From contig NZ_BMWA01000017.1 of NCBI RefSeq assembly GCF_014650995.1, positions 117,295-181,294 of the forward strand: a stretch of DNA of 64,000 nucleotides. Direction: 5' to 3'. The stretch comes from Streptomyces viridiviolaceus (GTDB lineage Bacteria; Actinomycetota; Actinomycetes; Streptomycetales; Streptomycetaceae). How positions within the stretch are numbered: the stretch's first letter is position 1; each line of letters opens with the position of its first letter. Positions 40,818 through 51,384 of this stretch are shown here, in pieces. Position numbers and translations under genes: made by a program. The notes under the pieces were generated by a model, which saw only the letters and a program-made list of their open reading frames with translations, ran no database searches and had not been told where the DNA came from.

Positions 40818-42845
40818 TCAATCTTCAGCAGATGTGCTGCGGATTTCGCAGGTGTTAACGGGGTCCTCGCCCAACAATCGCTCGGCCGCACTCCGATGCA
40901 GTCCGGCCGCGGTGGGGTCGCCGAGGCGGTCCAGAGTGTCGGCGAGGCGCATCTGCAGCGCCGCCTCGAGCCGGACGTCCTCGGCCCGGCGGGCCTGCTC
41001 GACGGCCTCCTGGCAGGTGCGCAGCGACTCCTCGGGCCGTCCGGCGTACTCCTGGACGCGGGCCAGCTCGCTCAACGCCCGCGCCTGAGCGGCCACATCG
41101 CCGGTCCTGCGGTACCCGGCGACCGCCGCGCGCCAGCCGCGCACCGCCTCGCCGTAGCGGCCCGCGTAGGTGTGGGCGGTGGCGATCCGGCCGTAGATCC
41201 GCGCGGCGTCCGCGCGCTCGTCCCGGGCGAGCCGCTGGGCGAGGGCGCGGCCGAACCAGTCGGCGGCCCGGTCGTAGTCGCCCAGCTCCAGGTGGGCACC
41301 GCCTACGGATTCCATCGCGCGGCCGGTCGCGTACGGGTCGTCCGCCTCGCGTGCGGCGTCCAGCGCGGCCCGAAACCGCACCAGCGCCTCGGCCGTACGG
41401 CCGGTCCGGGCGTCCAGGTCGCCCAGGTTCAGCAGGGCCGCGGCCTTCTCCCGGGGCAGCTCCCGGCGCTCGGCCACATCCAGGACGAGGCGGTGGATCC
41501 CGTACAGGTCGGGCGCCGCCGCCTGGGTGCCGAAGTGGGCCACCATGGCCCGGACCAGCTGGGACATCAGCCGCCGGGCGAGGGTGTCCAGCTCTCCGTC
41601 GGCGACCGCGAGGCGCGCCGCCGCCAGCAGGGCGGGCCGGCGGATGCGCAGCCAGTCGGCGGCGGCCCGGGGGGTGGGGAAGCGCAGGGCACGCGGCATC
41701 CCGACGAGCTTCTCGCGGGCCTGCGGGCTGTCGGTCTCGGTGATCGCCCGGCAGGACTGCAGCAGCCGTACGGTCCGCTCCAGCATGCGGGCGCGGGCGA
41801 GCTGCAGCTCCGCGGGCCGGTCGTGGGCCTCGGCGAGGGCCGTCAGCAGGGGGTGCAGACAGCCCGGCACCTCGTACTGCGGCAGCGGGGAGCCGACCGC
41901 GCGCAGCACGCCGAGGTCGACGAAACCGTCCAGGGTGGCGCGGGCGCCGTCCACGGAGCAGCCGGCCAGCGCGGAGGCGGTGTGCGGGTCGACCAGACCG
42001 GCCGGGGCGAGGGAGAGCAGCCGCAGGGTCCGGGCGGCGGGGCCGGGCAGGGAGGCGTAGGCGAGCCGGAAGACGCGGCCGAGCGGGGTCCCCTCCCCGG
42101 CGTCCGCGTGCAGCTGCTTGACCAGGTCGGCGACGGCCGCCTTGGGACGGGCGGCCAGCCAGCCGCCCGCCAGGGTCAGCGCCGCGGGCTGGGCCTGGCA
42201 GGCCTCGACCAGGTGCTCGGCGGCCCGGGGGTCGACGGTGATGCGGACCGAGCCGGTGTACCGGGACAGCAGCGCCACGGCCGACTTGGTGTCCAGGCCC
42301 CCGAGGGTGCACGGGCGGACGTCCGCGATGCCGGTCAGCGGGCCCTCGGCCACGGCGACGACCAGGCAGTCCGGGGTGTCCGGGAGCAGGGCGTCGACCT
42401 GCTCGGCGTCGGCCGCGTCGTCCAGCAGGAGCAGCATGCGGCGGTCGGCGAGGGCGGTGCGCAGCGCCTGGGCGAGGTCCTCCTCACAGGCTCCGGGCGG
42501 GACGGTCTGCTCCAGCTCGGTGAGCAGTTCCCGGGCGACACGGGCGACGGGCACGCGCGTGCCGTCCGGCTCGCTCAGCCGGGCACGCAGTACGCCCTCG
42601 GCGTAACGGTCGGCGACCTGGGCGACGAGTTCCTCGGCGAGGGCGGTGCGGCCCGAGCCGGGCCGGCCGGCGATGAGCAGTACGCGCGCGCGGGGTGCCT
42701 TCCGGCCCGAGAGAGTGTCCAGGCCCGCGCGCTCGATGTCGGCGCGCAGTTCCTTCAACTCCCTGACGCGGCCCAGGAAAGGACTCTGCTCAAGCGTGTC
42801 GCCCGACAGCCGCACGCCGTCCGTGTCCACCGCCTGATCCGTCAC
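40818..42845 (-). CDS. NB-ARC/TPR signalling protein (AfsR-like without DNA-binding domain)
   Basis: A 675-residue protein. Residues ~50-330 form an NB-ARC/AAA-like ATPase with Walker A LLIAGRPGSGRTALAEEL and Walker B RRMLLLLDDAADAEQV. Residues ~440-650 form tetratricopeptide repeats (AALLNLGDLDARTGRTAEAL, VGGAHLELGDYDRAADWFGR). SARP regulators such as AfsR have the same parts but begin with a winged helix and BTAD domain, absent here. It may thus act as a signal-transducing ATPase with a protein partner. The GTG at 42845 has GGGAG eight bases upstream. Confidence 0.88.
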   Translation of the reverse strand: MTDQAVDTDGVRLSGDTLEQSPFLGRVRELKELRADIERAGLDTLSGRKAPRARVLLIAGRPGSGRTALAEELVAQVADRYAEGVLRARLSEPDGTRVPVARVARELLTELEQTVPPGACEEDLAQALRTALADRRMLLLLDDAADAEQVDALLPDTPDCLVVAVAEGPLTGIADVRPCTLGGLDTKSAVALLSRYTGSVRITVDPRAAEHLVEACQAQPAALTLAGGWLAARPKAAVADLVKQLHADAGEGTPLGRVFRLAYASLPGPAARTLRLLSLAPAGLVDPHTASALAGCSVDGARATLDGFVDLGVLRAVGSPLPQYEVPGCLHPLLTALAEAHDRPAELQLARARMLERTVRLLQSCRAITETDSPQAREKLVGMPRALRFPTPRAAADWLRIRRPALLAAARLAVADGELDTLARRLMSQLVRAMVAHFGTQAAAPDLYGIHRLVLDVAERRELPREKAAALLNLGDLDARTGRTAEALVRFRAALDAAREADDPYATGRAMESVGGAHLELGDYDRAADWFGRALAQRLARDERADAARIYGRIATAHTYAGRYGEAVRGWRAAVAGYRRTGDVAAQARALSELARVQEYAGRPEESLRTCQEAVEQARRAEDVRLEAALQMRLADTLDRLGDPTAAGLHRSAAERLLGEDPVNTCEIRSTSAED

Positions 42846-43007
42846 GGGCCACACTCCCGATCCCACCGCACGCCGGCGCCCGCCGGTAGTCCGGTCCGGG
42901 CCTTTCCCGAGCCTAGTTCACGCTCTGCTACGTCCCGGGCGGAGCGCGGCGGTCGCGTCCCTCGATCGGATCAGCCGATGGTCACACCGCGAACGGCCTG
43001 AACGGCT

Positions 43008-43634
43008 TCACGCCTCGAAGGGACGCGCCGGCCACGGCGCCTGAGCCGGACGCAGCGCGTCGAGCCCGTCGCCCTGCTGCGCGGCGACCAGCGAGAGCAC
43101 GCCCACGACCAGGCAGTTGTTGTGCAACTCGCCCGCGAGCACCCCCCGGACCAGGTCCGTGACGGGCACCCGCTCCAGCTCCATGTCGGCCTCTTCGTGC
43201 TCGACCTCGAAGCGCGCGCCCTCGGCCTCGGACAGGTTCCGGGCGAGGAAGATCCGTACGGCCTCGTCGCAGCCGCCGGGGGTGGTGTAGACGTCGGTCA
43301 GCACCCGCCAGTCCTCGGCCTTGACGTGCGCCTCCTCGTACAGCTCGCGCTGGGCGGCGTGCAGCGGGTTCTCGCCGGGGACGTCGAGCAGGCCGGCCGG
43401 GATCTCCCAGAGCTTCTCGCGCACGGGATGGCGGTACTGCCGGATGACCAGGACACGGCCCGCGTCGTCGAGGGCGAGGACGGCCACGGAACCGGGGTGG
43501 ACCTGGTAGTCGCGGGTGACCACGGAGCCGTCGGGCATGACCACGTCGTCGGTGCGCACGGAGGTCTTGTTGCCCCGGAACGGGGTCGTCGTCGCCCGGA
43601 TCTCCCATTCCTCGGGAGTGTCCTTGATCGTCAT
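43008..43634 (-). CDS. ADP-ribose pyrophosphatase-type Nudix hydrolase
   Basis: A 208-residue Nudix enzyme: the box is GLLDVPGENPLHAAQRELYE followed by EAHV, preceded by VLVIRQYRHPVREKLWEIPA, typical of ADP-ribose/NDP-sugar pyrophosphatases. It sits 82 bases after pyrG in the same direction; the pyrG-nudix pair is conserved in actinobacteria (M. tuberculosis Rv1699-Rv1700). In that species xerD follows, here it does not. ATG with GGAAGGA six bases upstream. Confidence 0.93.
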   Translation of the reverse strand: MTIKDTPEEWEIRATTTPFRGNKTSVRTDDVVMPDGSVVTRDYQVHPGSVAVLALDDAGRVLVIRQYRHPVREKLWEIPAGLLDVPGENPLHAAQRELYEEAHVKAEDWRVLTDVYTTPGGCDEAVRIFLARNLSEAEGARFEVEHEEADMELERVPVTDLVRGVLAGELHNNCLVVGVLSLVAAQQGDGLDALRPAQAPWPARPFEA

Positions 43635-43716
43635 GCCCTGTCCTTCCAGACGTACGCGAAGAGCCGGGGCGCGCACCACTGAACGGGCGCGCCCCGGCCA
43701 CCGTACAACTGGTGTG

Positions 43717-45366
<1,650 letters not shown>

Positions 45367-45880
45367 GGCCAAGAGGGGGCTCCCGTGGTCGCGGTCTGGG
45401 GTGCGGCGCGGCCGTCCGGCCCGGTCGTCCCGGGTTTCGTCGGCGGCGCCGTCGCTGCGGTTCCGGGGTTTGTCTCCCACCGGTCCACGGGCTACCAGCG
45501 TATCAGCGCCGGAAGGCGATGGCTTCCGGCCACGCTCCGCGCACGCCCCGACACGCATGCACATCGCATACCGTTTTCTCACCCGGTGCTCACTCGTTCG
45601 GCCGACTCGGGTTGCCCGGAGCGGCACACAGATCATCTACGTGCGTCGTATCCTGCTCGGACATTCGCTGCCGAGCCGACCCGGCGACATGGCACCACCC
45701 CCCGCCCGTCAGCACCGGAACAACAAGAGCTCGTCAGTTCGTTGAGCGACAATTGTCGTTTGGCGTCACAACACGGTGACTGCTTTGCTTCATCGCTCAA
45801 CGACGCATCACAACCACCCCATGACCGCACTAGCGACCGCCCCCACGCGGGGTGACGTGGCCGTTCGACTGGAGTTGCAC
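45367..45880. other. 514-base divergent spacer between pyrG and the GH15 gene
   Basis: No RNA or protein family was recognised. The right half is AT-richer and holds the dyads listed at 45740-45802. An ATG at 45821 and a GTG at 45776 could extend the GH15 gene but lack ribosome sites. Confidence 0.55.
45740..45802. promoter_or_regulatory. Nested dyads upstream of the GH15 gene
   Basis: CGTTGAGCGA (45740-45749) and TCGCTCAACG (45793-45802) are perfect 10-bp inverted copies 43 bases apart. Just inside the left arm lies the palindrome CGACAATTGTCG (45747-45758). The arrangement suggests an operator or a regulated RNA hairpin. Confidence 0.5.
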
Positions 45881-47683
45881 GTGGCCGGGCGCATCGAAGA
45901 CTACGCACTCATCGGAGACATGCAGACCGCTGCCCTGGTCTGCCGGGACGGCACGGTCGACTGGCTGTGCCTGCCCCGCTTCGACTCGCATGCCATCTTC
46001 GCCGGCCTCCTGGGCACCGAGGAGCACGGCTTCTGGCGGCTCGGTCCGGCCTACGCCCCCGGCGAGGAGCCGCCCACCGCCCACCGGCGGAACTACCGCG
46101 GGGACTCGCTGATCCTGGAATCCGAGTGGGACTCCCCGCGCGGCACGGTCCGCGTGACCGATTTCATGCCCCCGCGCGACGGTGCCCCCCAGCTCATCCG
46201 GATCGTCGAGGGCATCTCCGGCCGGGTGCCGATGCGCTCGGAGCTGCGGATGCGCTTCAGCTACGGCCGGGTGGTCCCGTGGGTGCACCGGCACGAGGGA
46301 CGCACGGTGGCCGTCGCGGGCCCCGACTCCGTGTGGTTCGACACGGAGGCCGAGACCTACGGCAAGGCGCTGACCACGTACGCGGACTTCACGGTCGCTC
46401 CGGGTGACCGGATCGCGTTCACGATCTCCTGGGAGCCGTCGCACAAGGAGCCGCCGCCGCTGCCGGAGCCGGAGCAGTCGCTGGAGGCGACGGAGGACTT
46501 CTGGCGGGAGTGGGTGGAGCACTGCACGTACCACGGTCCCTACCGCGAGGCCGTGGTCCGCTCCCTGATCACGCTGAAGGCCCTGACGTACGCCCCGACC
46601 GGCGGCATCGTCGCCGCACCCACCACCTCCCTGCCGGAGGAGATCGGCGGCGTGCGCAACTGGGACTACCGCTACACCTGGCTGCGCGACGCGGCGATCA
46701 CCCTGTCCTCGCTGCTGCGCACCGGCTACCGCGAGGAGGCCCGCGCCTGGCGCGAGTGGCTGCTGCGCGCGGTCGCCGGCGACCCGGAGAACCTGCAGAT
46801 CATGTACGGCATCGCCGGCGAGCGCGAGCTCGGCGAGGCGGAGCTGGACTGGCTCCCCGGCTACGAGAACTCCGGGCCGGTCCGGGTCGGCAACGGCGCC
46901 GCGCACCAGCTGCAGCTGGACGTGTACGGCGAGGTCACCGAGGCCCTGCACCTGGCCCACATGACGGGCCTGGCCCGCAACGACTACGCCTCGCTGCTCC
47001 AGCTGAAGCTGATCCGCTACCTGGAGGACCACTGGCAGGAGCCGGACGAGGGCATCTGGGAGGTGCGCGGCCCGCGCCGCCACTTCGTGCACTCCAAGGT
47101 CATGGCCTGGGTCGCCGTCGACCGCACCATCAAGCTGATCGAGTCCGGCGACGCCGACGGCCCGCTGGAGCGCTGGAAGCAGCTGCGCGACGACATCCAC
47201 CGGGACGTGTGCGAGAAGGGCTACGACGAGGAGCGCAACACCTTCACGCAGTCCTACGGCTCCCAGGAACTGGACGCCTCGCTGCTGCTGATCCCGCAGA
47301 TGGGCTTCCTGCCGCCGGACGACAAGCGGGTCATCGGCACGATCGAGGCGATCCAGCGGGAGCTGTCCACGCCGGACGGCTTCATCCTGCGCTACCCCAC
47401 GGAGGGCGACCACGCGGGCGTCGACGGCCTGCCCGGCGACGAGGGCGCCTTCCTGGCCTGCTCGTTCTGGATGGCCGACGACCTGGCGATGATCGGCCGC
47501 GTGGACGAGGCGAGGAAGCTCTTCGAGAAGCTGCTGTCCCTGCGCAACGACCTGGGCCTGCTGGCCGAGGAGTGGGACCCGCGCCTGCAGCGCCAGGTCG
47601 GCAACTTCCCGCAGGCGTTCAGCCACGTGCCCCTGATCGACACGGCCCTGCGCCTCACGGCAAGCGGAGCGTACGCGGGCTGA
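45881..47683 (+). CDS. Glycoside hydrolase family 15 protein (glucoamylase/trehalase type)
   Basis: A 600-residue cytosolic enzyme from the GTG with GGAG six bases upstream (VAGRIEDYALIGDMQTAALV). N-terminal beta domain with VCRDGTVDWLCLPRFDSHAI; C-terminal (alpha/alpha)6 barrel with IGGVRNWDYRYTWLRDAAIT (substrate pocket), FVHSKVMAWVAVDR and ACSFWMADDLAMIGR and ending LLAEEWDPRLQRQVGNFPQA, where the conserved Glu acts as base. Actinobacterial GH15 proteins of this kind include trehalases as well as glucoamylases, so trehalose or maltooligosaccharides may be the substrate. There is no signal peptide. It is divergent from pyrG. Confidence 0.94.
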   Translation: MAGRIEDYALIGDMQTAALVCRDGTVDWLCLPRFDSHAIFAGLLGTEEHGFWRLGPAYAPGEEPPTAHRRNYRGDSLILESEWDSPRGTVRVTDFMPPRDGAPQLIRIVEGISGRVPMRSELRMRFSYGRVVPWVHRHEGRTVAVAGPDSVWFDTEAETYGKALTTYADFTVAPGDRIAFTISWEPSHKEPPPLPEPEQSLEATEDFWREWVEHCTYHGPYREAVVRSLITLKALTYAPTGGIVAAPTTSLPEEIGGVRNWDYRYTWLRDAAITLSSLLRTGYREEARAWREWLLRAVAGDPENLQIMYGIAGERELGEAELDWLPGYENSGPVRVGNGAAHQLQLDVYGEVTEALHLAHMTGLARNDYASLLQLKLIRYLEDHWQEPDEGIWEVRGPRRHFVHSKVMAWVAVDRTIKLIESGDADGPLERWKQLRDDIHRDVCEKGYDEERNTFTQSYGSQELDASLLLIPQMGFLPPDDKRVIGTIEAIQRELSTPDGFILRYPTEGDHAGVDGLPGDEGAFLACSFWMADDLAMIGRVDEARKLFEKLLSLRNDLGLLAEEWDPRLQRQVGNFPQAFSHVPLIDTALRLTASGAYAG

Positions 47684-47726
47684 CCACCTGCGGCCGACGG
47701 CGCGCACGCCCCACCACCGCCGCGGG

Positions 47727-47828
47727 ACGGTCACGCAACGCCGCAGGCGCGGGTCGGGGACGCGCCGTGGCTGCGGAACGGTCACGCAACGCCGCAGGCG
47801 CGGGACGGGGACGCGTCGTGGCTGCGGG
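47727..47828. repeat. 51-bp direct repeat
   Basis: Two copies with a 51-base period (47727-47777, 47778-47828) begin ACGGTCACGCAACGCCGCAG and end with CGTGGCTGCGG-type sequence. A degraded third piece (GCACGCGACGCCGCAGCCGC) follows at about 47836. Confidence 0.85.
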
Positions 47829-48140
47829 CGGGCGGGGCACGCGACGCCGCAGCCGCGGACGGACGCGCACCGCAGCCGCGGACGGATGCGCACCGCCGCC
47901 GCAGGACCGGCAGCGCGCCGTCGCAGCCCAAGGTCCGGGGCGCACCGTCACCGCCGCGGCCGGTGCGCGCCTCCGCAGCCGCGGAGCGGGCATGCGCCGT
48001 CGCAGCCGCGGGCGGCGCTCAACGCCGCAGCTGCGGGCAAGTCGTGGCTCCCCAGTGCCTGAACGGCCTGGGAGGCACCCCCAGGGGCGGCACGGGTGGG
48101 CGCAGCGGCACCCCGTGGCGCCGGACCGCCCGGCCCACCC

Positions 48141-48272
48141 GACGACCACCGTGACACCGGGTGGATGCCCCGGCCGACGACCGCCGTGACACCAGGTGGA
48201 TGTCCCGGCCGACGACCGCCGTGACACCAGGTGGATGGCCCGGCCGACGACCACCGTGACGCCAGGAGGGCG
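48141..48272. repeat. 35-bp tandem repeat, nearly four copies
   Basis: Units starting GACGACCxCCGTGACACCxG and continuing GTGGATGxCCCGGCC begin at 48141, 48176, 48211 and 48246. The first three are almost identical; the last is truncated. Copies are contiguous, without spacers. Confidence 0.9.
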
Positions 48273-48371
48273 CCCGGCCGACGGCCGTCCCGTGACCGAC
48301 CCGACCGTCACCGAATCGGGCCGGACGCCCGGAGATGTGCCCGGCGCACACCCCCAGGTACCGTCCGCTCC

Positions 48372-50006
48372 ATGGAAACCCCCAGCGCCCCCCAGCCCAC
48401 GGGGATCACCGTGCAACGCGCCCTCGAGCTGCCCGGCCTCCGCAGCGGCCTGCCCGAGATCCTCGCCGGCGCCGACCGCCTGCACCGCACCGTGCGCTGG
48501 GTGCACGCAGGCGAGGTACCCAACATCGCCTCCCTCCTCAAGGGCGGCGAACTCCTGCTGACCACGGGCTACGGCCTCGGCACCCGCCCCGCCGAGCAGC
48601 GCGTGTTCGTGCGCACGCTGGCCGAGCGCGGCATCGCGGCGCTCGTCGTGGAGCTGGGCCCCCGTTTCGCCCGGCTGCCCGCCGCCCTCGTCGACACCGC
48701 CCGCGCGGCCGGGCTGCCGCTGGTCCAGCTGCACCGCGAAGTGCCGTTCGTGACGGTCACCGAGGAGATCCACACCGAGATCGTCAACGGCCACTACGCG
48801 CTTCTACAGCGGGCCGAGGAGGTGCACCGCCGGTGCACCCAGGCCCTGCTGGGCGGCGGCGGGGTCCCCCAGGTACTGGAGATCCTGGCCGACTTCGGGG
48901 ACAACCCCGTCTTCCTGGAGACCGCCGACGGCCGCCTCCTGTACGCGGCCGGGGCCGGACCCGAGGGCGCCGATCCGCTCCAGGTGTGGGAGGGGCTGCG
49001 CGGCCCGCACAAGGACGCGCCGCCCCCGGCGGGCACGGTCCTGGTGGACGTGCCCGGCGGCGGCCCCGGCACCGGGTCGGTGCGCGCCCGGCTGGTCATG
49101 CTGCCCGTGCGGTCACCGCTGGCGCCGGTGCACCGCATGGCGGCGGAGCGGGCGGCCGGCATCCTCGCCGTGGTGCTGATGCAGGCGCGGCAGGAGGAGG
49201 AGCTGGCGGCGCGGGGACGGGGCGACTTCCTCACCGACCTCGCCGAGGGCCGCATCACGGCGGAGGACGCCCCGGCGCAGGCCCGCGTGCTGGGCTTCAA
49301 GCCGGGCAGCAGTCCGCTGCTGCCGGTGGTGATGCGGCTGGGTGACAGCCTCTCCCCCGCGGGCGGCGGCTGGGCGGTGCTGGCGCGCGCGGTCGCGGAA
49401 GAGCTGGCGGCCGTCGGCGTCCCGGTCCTGCTGGGCGTACGACCGGTGGAGGGCCGGGTCCCGCTCCTGCTGGGCCTGCGCTCCGAGTCGGAGCGGGCGG
49501 CGGTCGCGGACCGGGTGGCGGCGGCGCTGCGGGCGGGTGCGGAGCGGGCCGGGATGCAGCGGCCCGGTGCGCAGCCGCCGGTGGTGGTCGTCGGGGTGGC
49601 CGGCGGCTGGGCGGCGGCGTCGGCGGGACTCAGGCACGCCGCGGAGACGGCCACCGCGGCCCAGGGGCTCACCGACCGGCCGTGGTACGACGCCCGGCGC
49701 CTGGACATCGATCTGCTGCTGTGGCGGCTGCGCGACCACCCGGACCTGGCGGCCTTCGTGGACCGCGCGATCGGCCCCCTCCGGGACCACGACAACAGGT
49801 CCAGACCGCCTCTGCTGCCGACCCTGGAGACGTACCTGGCGCATGCCGGCCGCAAGGCGGAGACGGCCCGGGAGCTCCACCTCAACCGGCAGACGCTCTA
49901 CAACCGCCTCGCCCGCATCGGCGAGTTGCTCGGCACGGACCTCGACGACCCGCAGACGGTACTGGCGTTGAGCCTGGCCCTGCGGGCCCGCAGGCACGCG
50001 GGCTAG
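48372..50006 (+). CDS. PucR-family transcriptional regulator
   Basis: A 544-residue regulator. The N-terminal PucR domain (~10-125) is clear (ITVQRALELPGLRSGLPEIL, VRWVHAGEVPNIASLLKGGE, LLLTTGYGL). A middle GGDEF-like/CdaR region follows, and residues ~480-540 are the PucR C-terminal helix-turn-helix (LETYLAHAGRKAETARELHL, NRQTLYNRLARIGELLG). Relatives control purine, GABA or amino-acid catabolism. The ATG is seven bases after TACCGT (48359-48364), so leaderless. Adjacent genes do not show the target. Confidence 0.93.
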   Translation: METPSAPQPTGITVQRALELPGLRSGLPEILAGADRLHRTVRWVHAGEVPNIASLLKGGELLLTTGYGLGTRPAEQRVFVRTLAERGIAALVVELGPRFARLPAALVDTARAAGLPLVQLHREVPFVTVTEEIHTEIVNGHYALLQRAEEVHRRCTQALLGGGGVPQVLEILADFGDNPVFLETADGRLLYAAGAGPEGADPLQVWEGLRGPHKDAPPPAGTVLVDVPGGGPGTGSVRARLVMLPVRSPLAPVHRMAAERAAGILAVVLMQARQEEELAARGRGDFLTDLAEGRITAEDAPAQARVLGFKPGSSPLLPVVMRLGDSLSPAGGGWAVLARAVAEELAAVGVPVLLGVRPVEGRVPLLLGLRSESERAAVADRVAAALRAGAERAGMQRPGAQPPVVVVGVAGGWAAASAGLRHAAETATAAQGLTDRPWYDARRLDIDLLLWRLRDHPDLAAFVDRAIGPLRDHDNRSRPPLLPTLETYLAHAGRKAETARELHLNRQTLYNRLARIGELLGTDLDDPQTVLALSLALRARRHAG

Positions 50007-50019
50007 GGGTATCGGGGGA

Positions 50020-50042
50020 GGGCCGCCGATCCGCCGCGGCCC
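50020..50042. terminator. Short hairpin between convergent PucR and GT4 genes
   Basis: GGGCCGC (50020-50026) pairs with GCGGCCC (50036-50042) around a nine-base loop. It is weaker than other terminators here, but lies in the expected place. Confidence 0.45.
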
Positions 50043-50059
50043 ACTCCGGCGGGCAGGCC

Positions 50060-51199
50060 CTAGATCAGCAACCTGGGCTGCGTCAACTCGTCGTAGACGC
50101 TGAGCACTTGGGCGACCGTCTCGTCCTCGGTCGGCCATGTGCCCGCCTGCCGTACGCCCCTGTCCTTCAGCAGCTCCCGCCGCTCGGGGTCGTCGAGCAG
50201 CCGGACGACGGCTTCGGCGAGCGCCTCGGGATCCCCGGGCGGGACGAGTTCGGCGGCGTCGCCGACCAGTTCGGGGATGCCGCCGACATCGCTCGCGACG
50301 AGCGGCACGCGCGCGTGGAGGGCCTCCTGGGCGAGGACGGAGCGCGACTCCCGGCGGCTCGGCAGCAGCGCCAGGTCGGCCGCCGCCAGCAGATCGGTGA
50401 CGTCGTCGCGGCGCCCGACGAGCACGACCGGCAGCCGCTCGCCCTCGATCCGCCGCTGGAGGTCCGCACGCAGCGACCCCTCCCCGGCCACGACGACCAG
50501 CGGCACCGGGTCGAGGCGGCGCCATGCGCGCGCGGCGTCGAGCAGGACGTCGTACCCCCGATGCCGTTCCAGGGAGCCGACCGCGATGAGCAACGGGCGG
50601 CCGATGGCGCCGAGTTCGGCCCGGGCCTTGGGCCGGAGCCGGTCGGGGTCCTCGGGCTCGACCGGCCGGCGGGAGCGGCCGGGAAGGGCGACGGCGGCCA
50701 GCCTGGCGTCCCGCGCGCCCGTCCGCCTCGCCCGGTCCACCAGCTCCGACGTGGCACCGAGCACCACGGTGGCCGCCCTCATCACCCGCCGTTCCAGCAG
50801 CCGCAGCAGATGGGCGCGCGCCCCGTCGGCATGGGCCCGGTCGTGCCAGGTGACGACGAGCGGGGTACGGCGCCCGCCGAGGGCGAGCACGGTACGGAAG
50901 GAGGCGTGCAGCCCGTGCGCGTGCACCAGGTCGGCGTCCGCACAGGCGGCCCGCAGCGCGGCCAGCGACCCCGGGTCACTGCTGCGCGGCACGTGCACGT
51001 GGTCGGCCCCGGTTCCCGCGAAGTCGTAGGTGCGCTCCGCCTCGACGGGGGCGCACACCGTGACCTTCACGCCCCGTGCCACGAGCCCGGCGGCCAGGGA
51101 GCGCACGTGCGCGCTGCTGCCCGCGTTGCCTCCGCCCAGCACCTGCACGGTGCGCAGCGATGACTGGCCGTGCGGTGAGTGGCTGCTCACGGGGGTCAC
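50060..51199 (-). CDS. GT4-family glycosyltransferase
   Basis: A 379-residue GT-B enzyme: TVQVLGGGNAGSSAHVRSLA near the N-terminus (donor/acceptor loop), VHAHGLHASFRTVLALGG in the middle, IAVGSLERHRGYDVLLDAAR and the C-terminal EX7E-type motif in ESRSVLAQEALHARVPLVAS, followed by DVGGIPELVG. It transfers a sugar from a nucleotide sugar to an acceptor, lipid or glycan. GTG at 51199 with AGGAG ten bases upstream; a GTG further up (51235) lacks a ribosome site. The next gene on this strand encodes a MraY/WecA-like protein, so both may work on a lipid-linked sugar. Confidence 0.9.
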   Translation of the reverse strand: MTPVSSHSPHGQSSLRTVQVLGGGNAGSSAHVRSLAAGLVARGVKVTVCAPVEAERTYDFAGTGADHVHVPRSSDPGSLAALRAACADADLVHAHGLHASFRTVLALGGRRTPLVVTWHDRAHADGARAHLLRLLERRVMRAATVVLGATSELVDRARRTGARDARLAAVALPGRSRRPVEPEDPDRLRPKARAELGAIGRPLLIAVGSLERHRGYDVLLDAARAWRRLDPVPLVVVAGEGSLRADLQRRIEGERLPVVLVGRRDDVTDLLAAADLALLPSRRESRSVLAQEALHARVPLVASDVGGIPELVGDAAELVPPGDPEALAEAVVRLLDDPERRELLKDRGVRQAGTWPTEDETVAQVLSVYDELTQPRLLI

Positions 51200-51384
51200 G
51201 TGGCCGGGGCTCCTGGTTCGGCGTGGGGCGGTCACGAAGAAAGTACAGAAGGACGAGGCGGCGGAGTGCGCCGTACGGTTTCCTGCGCGTTACTCCGTCA
51301 AGGATGCCAGGCCGTACGGGTGTTCCGGGAACGACGAACGCCACGAGCGCGTGACCTTCGGGGCAACGAGACGGAGCCAGTCAC

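Larger units (their letters stand above)
47684..48371. other. 688-base repeat-rich intergenic region
   Basis: Between the GH15 and PucR genes there is no plausible gene, although long open frames occur because of extreme GC content. It contains a 51-bp direct repeat, a set of GCCGCAGCCGCGGA-like units (47840-48010) and the 35-bp tandem array listed separately. Confidence 0.7.

Noticed and set aside
40818..42845. SARP/AfsR antibiotic regulator
   Set aside because: The NB-ARC and TPR parts match, but the N-terminal winged helix and BTAD domain are missing.
45776..45880. Upstream starts of the GH15 gene (GTG 45776, ATG 45821)
   Set aside because: Neither has a ribosome site, and the added residues are not family-like; the GTG at 45881 has GGAG at proper distance and gives the conserved N-terminus.
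48141..48272. CRISPR array
   Set aside because: The 35-bp copies are directly adjacent with no unique spacers, and no cas genes are near.
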